64,000 nt of DNA, taken from positions 1 to 64,000 of the forward strand of contig CAITUY010000210.1 in NCBI GenBank assembly GCA_903895695.1, in the 5' to 3' direction. How positions within the stretch are numbered: the stretch's first letter is position 1; each line of letters opens with the position of its first letter. A program made the translations under genes and the position numbers. This DNA is from an uncultured bacterium. GTDB taxonomy: Bacteria; Verrucomicrobiota; Kiritimatiellia; CAIKKV01; CAITUY01. The notes under the pieces were generated by a model. It did not search any database. It was given only the letters and a program-made list of their open reading frames with translations, and had not been told where the DNA came from. Positions 7,961-15,037 of this stretch are shown here, piece after piece.

Positions 7961-8947
7961 ATGAACCCGGATATTACGCGCACGACAAACCTGATCAACG
8001 AGCAGAAGGCTGTCATTGATGCCGTCCGCCAGGAGGTCGGCAAAGTACTGGTCGGCCAGGAACGCCTCCTCGATCGCATGCTGATCGCGCTCGCCACCGG
8101 CGGGCATATCCTCCTCGAGGGCGTCCCGGGCCTCGCCAAGACAACCGCCGTCAAGACCCTGGCCCAATCGCTGGGCCTGAAATTCCAACGGATCAGCTTC
8201 ACGCCTGACCTCCTGCCGGCGGACGTGATCGGGACCCTGGTCTATAACCCGCGGGAAGGCACGTTCGCGCCGCGCCTGGGCCCGATATTCACCAACCTGC
8301 TGCTGGCCGACGAAATCAACCGCGCCCCGGCCAAGGTACAGTCCGCCCTGCTCGAAGCCATGCAGGAGCACCAGGTCACGATCGGCGACAAAACCTACCC
8401 ACTGCCCGAGCCGTTCATGGTGATGGCCACGCAGAACCCCATCGAGCAGGAAGGCACCTATCCCCTGCCCGAGGCCCAGATCGATCGTTTTATGCTCAAA
8501 TGCTGCGTCGACTACCCGTCGAAGGATGACGAGCGCCGCATCATGAACCGGTTTACGCACAAAACCGACATCAAGATCAACACGGCCATGTCCTCCGAGC
8601 AGATCATGGCGATGCGGGACACCCTGGATCAGGTTTACTGTGACGAAAAAGTGGGCGATTACATCCTCGACATCGTCTTCGCCACGCGCAAACCGGCCGA
8701 CTACAAGATCGAACTGGCCCACGCCATCCAATACGGCGCGTCACCGCGTGCCAGCATCTACCTGAACGTGGCCGCGCGGGCCAACGCCCTCATGCACGGC
8801 CGGGCCTATGCCACGCCGCAGGACGTCAAGGAAGTCGCCTATGACATCCTCCGCCATCGCGTCATCCTCACGTACGAGGCCGAGGCAGAAGAACTCAAGA
8901 GCGTGGACGTAATCGCCAAGATCCTGAACGAGTTGCCTGTGCCCTGA
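7961..8947 (+). CDS. MoxR-family AAA ATPase
   Basis: A 328-residue AAA+ ATPase of the MoxR family, thought to act as a chaperone that inserts cofactors or assembles complexes together with von Willebrand A proteins. Walker A is G53-VPGLAKT. Walker B is LLADEINRAPAKVQSALLEAMQE, followed by sensor 1 MATQNPIEQEGTYPLPEAQIDRF. All are textbook MoxR. AAGGAG lies 5 bases before the ATG. The DUF58 and Bat genes downstream are its usual partners in aerotolerance operons. Confidence 0.93.
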   Translation: MNPDITRTTNLINEQKAVIDAVRQEVGKVLVGQERLLDRMLIALATGGHILLEGVPGLAKTTAVKTLAQSLGLKFQRISFTPDLLPADVIGTLVYNPREGTFAPRLGPIFTNLLLADEINRAPAKVQSALLEAMQEHQVTIGDKTYPLPEPFMVMATQNPIEQEGTYPLPEAQIDRFMLKCCVDYPSKDDERRIMNRFTHKTDIKINTAMSSEQIMAMRDTLDQVYCDEKVGDYILDIVFATRKPADYKIELAHAIQYGASPRASIYLNVAARANALMHGRAYATPQDVKEVAYDILRHRVILTYEAEAEELKSVDVIAKILNELPVP

Positions 8948-9006
8948 TTCACGCCAGTGCGCCAAGAGGGTTCTGGCTTGGAGCAAGGTGTTCAGGCGAA
9001 CGCGCC

Positions 9007-9075
9007 GGAACCAAGAACAATGAACCAAGAACCAGGAACCAGGAACTCCCCTGAACACTGAAACCTGAACACCTT
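9007..9075. repeat. GAACC-type short tandem repeats with 25-bp shared block
   Basis: The gap between the MoxR and DUF58 genes holds runs of GAACCAAG/GAACCAGG heptamer-like units, then a 25-bp block (9051-9075). The exact reverse complement of that block occurs at 14926-14950. It interrupts the operon without an obvious terminator. Confidence 0.75.
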
Positions 9076-9077
9076 CA

Positions 9078-9968
9078 ATGGCCATCGACGTCAAAGCCCT
9101 GATGAAGCAGGTCGGCCGGATCCGGGTCGTCACGAACCGGCTGGTCGACGAGCATCTGTCCGGCGAATACCACTCGGTTTTCAAGGGCCAGGGCATTGAA
9201 TTCGATGAAGTCCGCGAGTACGTGCCCGGCGACGACATCCGCTCGATCGACTGGAACGTGACCGCCCGCATGGGGCATCCCTACGTGAAGCGGTTTTCCG
9301 AGGAACGGGAACTGACCATCCTCTTCGTCGTTGACGTGTCGGGCTCGCAATCGTTCGGCTCAGACACCCGCCCCAAGTCCGAACTCGCCGCCGAGGTCAC
9401 CTGTCTCCTGGCGCTCTCGGCCATCAAGAACCAGGACAAGGTCGGCCTCATCCTCTTCAGCGACCACATCGAAAAATCCCTGCCGCCGCGCAAGGGTCGC
9501 ACCGCGGCCCTGCGTCTGGTCCGCGAGGTGCTCGCGGCCGAGGAGACCCGGCGCGGCACCGACATCGCCGGGGCCCTGCGCTTCCTTAACCAGATCCAGA
9601 AGCGCCGTGCCGTGGTCTTCGTTATCTCCGACTTCATGGCCCCTGACTACGAACGCGAACTGCGCGTCGCGGCCAAGCGTCACGATGTTGTGTGCTGCCG
9701 CATCGGCGATCCCCGCGAGGAGTCCCTGCCGGATGTCGGGCTGGTCGAGGTCCAGGACCCCGAGACCGGCGATGTGGTCCTGCTGGACACGTCGTGCCGG
9801 TCCCTGCGCGAGGGTTTTGCCGCAGAGGCGAAGCGCGAGCTGGAGGCCGAGACCCGACGCTTCCGGAAACTTAAGGTCGATTTGCTGTCCATGAATACGG
9901 ATCGGCCGTTCGTCGACGATGTGCATCGTCTCTTCCGCAAACGCCAGGTGAGGGCCGCCCGGGGATGA
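9078..9968 (+). CDS. DUF58 domain protein (Bat operon)
   Basis: A 296-residue cytoplasmic protein of the DUF58 family. It shows the family's central motif (GQGIEFDEVREYVPGDDIRSIDWNVTAR) and a degenerate von Willebrand A fold with DVSGSQSFGS. DUF58 proteins are constant companions of MoxR ATPases and Bat proteins and probably act as adaptors. The start lies just after a heptamer repeat block and has no clear ribosome binding site. The 3' end overlaps the next open frame by 4 bases, but the true start of the next gene is probably further in. Confidence 0.88.
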   Translation: MAIDVKALMKQVGRIRVVTNRLVDEHLSGEYHSVFKGQGIEFDEVREYVPGDDIRSIDWNVTARMGHPYVKRFSEERELTILFVVDVSGSQSFGSDTRPKSELAAEVTCLLALSAIKNQDKVGLILFSDHIEKSLPPRKGRTAALRLVREVLAAEETRRGTDIAGALRFLNQIQKRRAVVFVISDFMAPDYERELRVAAKRHDVVCCRIGDPREESLPDVGLVEVQDPETGDVVLLDTSCRSLREGFAAEAKRELEAETRRFRKLKVDLLSMNTDRPFVDDVHRLFRKRQVRAARG

Positions 9969-10007
9969 AGGCGATGAGAATCCGTCCGTTCATCTGTCTG
10001 CCTCTTC

Positions 10008-10083
10008 GGGGAGCGGCGCGGCTTCCCGCGCCGGCCTGCCCTGAGTGCCATCGAAGGGCCGGAGCCGGAAGCGGCTCCGCTCC
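10008..10083 (+). repeat. Dispersed palindromic repeat, family A
   Basis: A 76-bp element bounded by the inverted arms GGAGCGG and CCGCTCC, with internal hairpins (GGCGCGG...CCGCGCC; CCGGAGCCGGAAGCGGCTCC). It is nearly identical to 41917-41991. It lies between the DUF58 gene and the true start of the DUF4381-like gene and happens to be open in that gene's frame. Confidence 0.85.
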
Positions 10084-10093
10084 AGGCGGCAGG

Positions 10094-11119
10094 ATGGGAA
10101 CAAACATGCCTGGTGTGCTCATCGCGCCGCTCCTCGTCTCCATCCTTCTCACCGCCTGCACCCGCCATTCCTCCGAATCAACCGCCGACAAGTCAGCCTC
10201 GGCAAAGCCGCAGGTCGTCGAATCGTCAGCCGGCCAGGTGACCGTGCGCATGAGTGCGACGCCTCCCGTCGTGCGCCTCGACCGCGACACGCTGCTCACG
10301 ATCGAGGTGACGGCGCCGCCGAACGTTCAGGTGAAGCTGCCGCCGATCGAGAACCGGGTAAGCGGGTTCACGGTCGCCGGGTCGTTCGACAAGCCCCCGG
10401 TTGTGGAGCCCGGCGGCCGCACGGTCCGCGAACGCAGCGTGCGCTTGCAGCCCCAAGCGGCCCCGCGCTATCGGATCGCCCCCATGGCCATCGTGTGGCA
10501 CGACCGCAGCGGCGAGGAGCACTCGTTCCCCACCCGGCCGCTCGTGCTGTCGTCCGAGTCCCTCGTCAAGGGCGACCCGGGCTCCAGCCTGGCGGCCGTG
10601 CGATCGCCCGTTCGCATCTATCCCGGCCTCGGCTCCGTGCTGCTGTACCTCGTTGCCGCCGCCGGCGTTTGCGCGCTGGGCGTCCTGCTCTGGTGGGCGG
10701 CGAAACGCATCCACCGTGAAGTCCGCCTGCGCCGCATGTCGCCCCGCGAGCGCGCGCTGCACGAACTGGCCGAATTGCTCGCCCGCGACCTCGTGACCAA
10801 GGATCGCGTGAAAGACTTCTATTTCGAACTGACCATGATCGTCCGCGCCTACATCGAACGCGCCCACTCCATCCGGGCGCCCGAACAAACCACCGAGGAG
10901 TTCCTGGTGGCCGTCAGCCAGGACCCGCGCTTCTCGCCCGCCGTCATCACGAAGCTGCGCGCCTTCCTGCAAGCGGCCGACCTGGTCAAATACGCCGCCT
11001 ATCTCCCCGACCGCCCCGCCATCGACCAATCCCTTGCCACGGCTCGCACCTATGTCGAAACTGACGCCGATGAACGCGCCGCAACCCCTCCACCTTCCAC
11101 CCCCCACCCTCAACCCTAA
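10094..11119 (+). CDS. DUF4381-like lipoprotein of the Bat operon
   Basis: A protein of about 341 residues. From the ATG at 10094 (or 10106) it has a lipoprotein signal ending in LLTAC, so it is probably lipidated. A beta-rich extracytoplasmic domain follows, then one transmembrane helix (about 178-202), and a cytoplasmic tail (MSPRERALHELAELL; YFELTMIVRAYIERAHSIRAPEQTTEEFL) of the kind found in DUF4381 and BatD-like proteins. The frame is open back to 9965, but that stretch is a dispersed repeat, so I reject the longer start. It sits between DUF58 and BatA, the DUF4381 position in related operons. Confidence 0.75.
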   Translation: MGTNMPGVLIAPLLVSILLTACTRHSSESTADKSASAKPQVVESSAGQVTVRMSATPPVVRLDRDTLLTIEVTAPPNVQVKLPPIENRVSGFTVAGSFDKPPVVEPGGRTVRERSVRLQPQAAPRYRIAPMAIVWHDRSGEEHSFPTRPLVLSSESLVKGDPGSSLAAVRSPVRIYPGLGSVLLYLVAAAGVCALGVLLWWAAKRIHREVRLRRMSPRERALHELAELLARDLVTKDRVKDFYFELTMIVRAYIERAHSIRAPEQTTEEFLVAVSQDPRFSPAVITKLRAFLQAADLVKYAAYLPDRPAIDQSLATARTYVETDADERAATPPPSTPHPQP

Positions 11120-11122
11120 CCC

Positions 11123-12160
11123 ATGTTTCGCCTCGGTAATCCAATCTATCTGCTGCTGCTGATCCCGCTAGGGGTCGCGGCGTGGTGGGTGTTCCGTCGG
11201 CGGGTCCGCCAGGCGCTCCTGTTCGCGCCCATGCACCGGATCCCCGCGTCGCACGCCACGTGGCGCACGCGGCTGCGCCCCCTGGCTCCGCTGCTCTTCC
11301 TGGCCGGCGCTGCGCTGTTCGTCTTCGCGCTGGCCCGGCCCCAAACCGTGTTCTCGCGGTCCCTGCGCCGCGCTGATGCCATCGCCATCCAGATGGTGGT
11401 GGACTGTTCGGGCTCCATGGCGGCACTGGACTTCGACACCCAGGAACTCAAAAGGACGCGCCTTGATGTCGTGAAAGAGACTTTTACCCGTTTCGTGGAT
11501 CAACGGCCCGGCGATCTCGTCGGCCTGATCACCTTCGGCGGCTATGCGTCGAGCCGTGTGCCGTTGACCCTCGACCACCAGGCCCTCGAACATAGCCTGC
11601 GGGGAGTCGAAATTCCGAAACTGGTGTACGGGGCCGACGGCCAGGCGGTGAATGCGGAAGAGGACATGACGGCCATTGGTGACGCCCTGGCCACGGCCTG
11701 TGCCCGGCTGGACAAAGCCGGCGTAAAGTCACGGATCATCGTGCTGCTGACCGACGGCGTTTCCAACACCGGGATCATCAAGCCCGAGGACGCGACCAAG
11801 GCGGCGAAGACTCTGGGCATCAAAGTCTACACCATCGGCGTCGGTTCCAACGCGGCCGAGGCGCCCTTCCTGGCCCGCGATATGTTCGGCCGACCCGCCA
11901 TCGCCCACGCAATGGTGGAGATGGACGAGGAAATGCTCAAACGCATCGCAAACGAAACCGGCGGCCAGTACTTCAATGTCACCGACCCCAAGGGCCTCAC
12001 GCGCGCCATGGACGCCATCGGCAAGCTGGAAAAAACGACCATCAACACGGAACTCTATAACCAATACGACGAACACTTCGCCCTATTCCTGCTGCCCGGC
12101 CTCGCTCTTGTGGTGCTGGGCGCCGGACTGAATTCCTGGCTGGGTAAGTTGCCGATATGA
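11123..12160 (+). CDS. batA: BatA, von Willebrand A membrane protein
   Basis: A 345-residue protein with two N-terminal hydrophobic helices (about 8-22 and 54-72), a von Willebrand A domain with the metal-ion site DCSGS (about residue 95) and its TDGVSNTG loop, and a C-terminal helix. The topology puts the VWA domain outside the cytoplasm, as in BatA of Bacteroidota and Leptospira. Bat proteins are linked to oxidative-stress tolerance in several bacteria; the mechanism is unresolved. The stop overlaps the next start by ATGA. Confidence 0.9.
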   Translation: MFRLGNPIYLLLLIPLGVAAWWVFRRRVRQALLFAPMHRIPASHATWRTRLRPLAPLLFLAGAALFVFALARPQTVFSRSLRRADAIAIQMVVDCSGSMAALDFDTQELKRTRLDVVKETFTRFVDQRPGDLVGLITFGGYASSRVPLTLDHQALEHSLRGVEIPKLVYGADGQAVNAEEDMTAIGDALATACARLDKAGVKSRIIVLLTDGVSNTGIIKPEDATKAAKTLGIKVYTIGVGSNAAEAPFLARDMFGRPAIAHAMVEMDEEMLKRIANETGGQYFNVTDPKGLTRAMDAIGKLEKTTINTELYNQYDEHFALFLLPGLALVVLGAGLNSWLGKLPI

Positions 12161-14919
12161 ACTTGCAGTTTGAACATGCCTGGGTGCTCTACCTGCTCTG
12201 GCTCGTGCCGCTGGCGGGCGTGCTGACGCATGTCCTCATCGCGCGCCGGCCGGCCGGGGCGGGGTTCCTGTCCCCGACCATGGCCGCCCGGCTGGCCCCG
12301 CCGCCGGTGCCGGGGCGCCGGGCCTGGCAGATCGCGCTCGTCTCGACCGGCCTCCTGCTGGCACTGATCGCGCTGGCGCGACCGCAATGGGGTTCGCACG
12401 AGGAAACCGTTTACCAGCGTGGCCGCGACGTAATGCTCCTCCTCGATGTCTCGCGCTCCATGCTTGCGACTGACGTCCACCCCACCCGCCTGGGCCGCGC
12501 CAAGGTGGACCTGATGGACCTGGTCAAACAACTGCGCGGCGACCGCGCCGGCCTCATGGCCTTTCGCGGGCGACCCGTGCTCTCGTGCCCGCTGACCACC
12601 GACTACGGCTTCCTCAGCCAGGTGCTTGATGGCATTGACATCGACTCGGCGCCGCCGGGCGAGACCGATATCGGTGACGCGATCCTGGCGGCCCTCGATT
12701 CGTTCGACAGCGAGGGAGGCGCCCATCAAGCCATTGTGCTGATCTCCGATGGCGACGATCTCAGCGGCCGCGTCGACGCGGCCGTCGATAAGGCCCGTGA
12801 AAAAGGCGTGACCATCTTTACCGTCGGCCTGGGCAGCACGGAGGGCGCGAAGGTTCCCGCCCCGGGCGACAAGTCGGCCTACATGACGTACAAGGGGGCC
12901 ACCGTCACGTCGAAGCTCAACCACCAAGTCATGCAGAGCATCGCCGAGAAAACCGGCGGGGCCTACATCCCGGTCGGCGTGGCCAATGTCAAGTTGGGCG
13001 ACCTCTATCGCGACCACCTGAGCCGCGTATCGGCCAGGGATCTTGAGGAATCCGTGCAACACCGCGTAGTCGAGCGCTTCCAGATATTCCTGTTCCCGGC
13101 CCTTCTTTGCCTTCTGGCCGCCGCCTTTCTAAGCCGGGGCCAGACCATGCTGGGCCGGAAAACCACGCCGACGCTGACGGCTGCAAAGTCCGCCGCCGCG
13201 CCGCCGCCCCTCCCTCCCGCCCCGCCCCCGCTCACAGCCCGGGTTGGCGTCTGGTTGATGCTTCTGGCCGGTCTGGCCCTACCCTCGTTCTCGGCCCCCA
13301 CGAATGAACCGCCGGCCACCCCCGCCGCGCCCCCGCCCATCGTGGCCGCGACCAATGTTGCGCCCGGCCGCGCCGGGGCGCTCAAGGCCCAGGCCCTCTA
13401 CGCAACCGGTCGCTACGAGGACTCGGCCGCCGCCTATCTCGGCGCGGCCCGCAATTCCATTCGCCGCCCCCGGTTCGACTATCTCTACAACGCCGGCTGC
13501 GCGCTCCTCAAGGCCGGCCGCTATGAGGAAGCCGCCGACACCTTCCGCGGCCTGCTCGGCATGGAGGATGCCGACTTGGGCGCCGCCGCCTACAACCTCG
13601 GCTGCGCTCTCGACGAATCCGCCACGGCGCGGATGAAGACGCCCGCGACGGCCGCTGGACAACCGGCCGGACAGCCGGATGCCGCCGCGGCCGGGGAGCG
13701 CGCCAGCGACCTCAAGCAGGCCGTCTCCGCTTTCCAGCGCGCCACGCGCGTCGACCCGGACGACTCGGACAGCCGCCGCAACCTGGCGGTGGTCTCGGCC
13801 AAAACTCTCCAGGCCCAGGACGAGGCACGGGTCGCCAAGGCCCTGGCCACTTACGGCCAGATGCCGCCGGACGCTCTCGCCGAATTGATGCTCCAGCAAC
13901 AGCGCAGCCTCACCCGCGACATGCCGGATACCTTTACTAACGACACCCCGGCGCTCATCCCGGCGCTGGAATCCCTGGCCGACAAGGAGGACGACACAGC
14001 CGACATTCTGATTCCGTTAAAAGGAAAACTGCTCGAAGCGCTCGCGCGCCAGCCCCAGGGCCAAGCATCCAATGCGCCCTCGCCGCAGCAGATGGCCGCC
14101 CAAATCAACGGCTTTGCCGAATCCATCCGCGACCGGCTGGGCAGCACAGCCGACGCATTGCGCGATCTCGACCGCAATGCCTACCCCCAGGCACGTGAGG
14201 GCGAGGACGCCGTCTACCATCTCTGGAAGGGCGTCGCCTCCTACGGCTCGCTGATGCACGAGGACTTGCTCCGCCAGACCAACGCAATCGCCCTGACCGA
14301 CCCCAACGTCTTCAGCGCAACCCCCGAGGTGCGCGCCGAGGTCCGCCAGGAGCAGGCGGAAGCCGTTGATCTCACGGGTCTCTTCAAGACCCGTTTCGAA
14401 CGCTCCGTCCCGCCCGAGGGAATCAGCGTGCCGGTTCAACCCTCGACCAATGCGGCTGCTGCCTCGACCAACACGACAAAACAGATTCTCTCCCCAGAAG
14501 ATCGCACCAAGATAGTCCAGTTGACTGGACAGGCGCTCGCGGCCCAGCAGGCCGCCCTGGCCGCCGTGACGAACAACCTGGGCGATTCGCTGAACCACCA
14601 GCACCGGAGCTACAAACTGCTCAACGAAATCGAAAAGCTCCTTCCCAAACAGGAGCCGCCTCCCCAGCCCCAACAACAACAGCAGAAGAAACAAGAGCAG
14701 CAGCAACAGCCAAAGCCTCAAGAACCAAAAAAAGAACAGCAACCCCAACCGCAGGAACAGAAGCCCGAGCCCAAGCCCGAGCCGAAACCCGGCGACCTCT
14801 CCAAGGAGGATGTGCAACGGATGCTCGAAAAGGCCAAGGAACGCGAAAAGGAGCACGAGGAAGAAAAGCGCCAACGCGAGCAGTACGCGCCGCTATCGCC
14901 GTCGGAGCGTGACTGGTGA
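12157..14919 (+). CDS. BatB-BatC fusion (VWA plus TPR)
   Basis: A 920-residue protein. Residues 1-330 are BatB: two leading helices, a VWA domain with DVSRS and ISDGDD, and a helix at about 312-328. A proline-rich linker and another hydrophobic helix (about 366-380) lead to a BatC-like region with tetratricopeptide repeats (about 408-560: ALYATGRYEDSAAAYLGAA; DYLYNAGCALLKAGRYEEAA). A long helical segment follows, then a Q/P/K-rich low-complexity stretch (about 828-885) and a charged tail ending in SPSERDW. BatB and BatC are usually separate genes, so this is a fusion. Confidence 0.88.
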   Translation: MNLQFEHAWVLYLLWLVPLAGVLTHVLIARRPAGAGFLSPTMAARLAPPPVPGRRAWQIALVSTGLLLALIALARPQWGSHEETVYQRGRDVMLLLDVSRSMLATDVHPTRLGRAKVDLMDLVKQLRGDRAGLMAFRGRPVLSCPLTTDYGFLSQVLDGIDIDSAPPGETDIGDAILAALDSFDSEGGAHQAIVLISDGDDLSGRVDAAVDKAREKGVTIFTVGLGSTEGAKVPAPGDKSAYMTYKGATVTSKLNHQVMQSIAEKTGGAYIPVGVANVKLGDLYRDHLSRVSARDLEESVQHRVVERFQIFLFPALLCLLAAAFLSRGQTMLGRKTTPTLTAAKSAAAPPPLPPAPPPLTARVGVWLMLLAGLALPSFSAPTNEPPATPAAPPPIVAATNVAPGRAGALKAQALYATGRYEDSAAAYLGAARNSIRRPRFDYLYNAGCALLKAGRYEEAADTFRGLLGMEDADLGAAAYNLGCALDESATARMKTPATAAGQPAGQPDAAAAGERASDLKQAVSAFQRATRVDPDDSDSRRNLAVVSAKTLQAQDEARVAKALATYGQMPPDALAELMLQQQRSLTRDMPDTFTNDTPALIPALESLADKEDDTADILIPLKGKLLEALARQPQGQASNAPSPQQMAAQINGFAESIRDRLGSTADALRDLDRNAYPQAREGEDAVYHLWKGVASYGSLMHEDLLRQTNAIALTDPNVFSATPEVRAEVRQEQAEAVDLTGLFKTRFERSVPPEGISVPVQPSTNAAAASTNTTKQILSPEDRTKIVQLTGQALAAQQAALAAVTNNLGDSLNHQHRSYKLLNEIEKLLPKQEPPPQPQQQQQKKQEQQQQPKPQEPKKEQQPQPQEQKPEPKPEPKPGDLSKEDVQRMLEKAKEREKEHEEEKRQREQYAPLSPSERDW

Positions 14920-14925
14920 GTGGAG

Positions 14926-14958
14926 AAGGTGTTCAGGTTTCAGTGTTCAGTGTTCAGG
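14926..14958. repeat. GTTCAG-type short repeats
   Basis: Tandem units of GTTCAGG/GTTTCAGT/GTTCAGT. The first 25 bases are the exact reverse complement of 9051-9075. It occupies the gap between the two large Bat fusion genes. Confidence 0.75.
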
Positions 14959-14981
14959 AAATTGTTACGCCAGCAAGCCAA

Positions 14982-15011
14982 TAGGTAGGGCGTGGGCGTC
15001 CTCGCCCCGCC
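14982..15011 (+). repeat. Dispersed repeat family B, partial copy
   Basis: TAGGTAGGGCGTGGGCGTCC followed by TCGCCCCGCC matches the reverse complement of one end of the 100-bp repeat at 28153-28252. Only about 30 bp are present. Confidence 0.65.
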
Positions 15012-15037
15012 TGGAAAGGGACGCAACAAGGGCGCGA

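Noticed and set aside
9007..9075. CRISPR array
   Set aside because: The units are 7-14 bases, imperfect and without spacers of constant length, and no cas gene is present.
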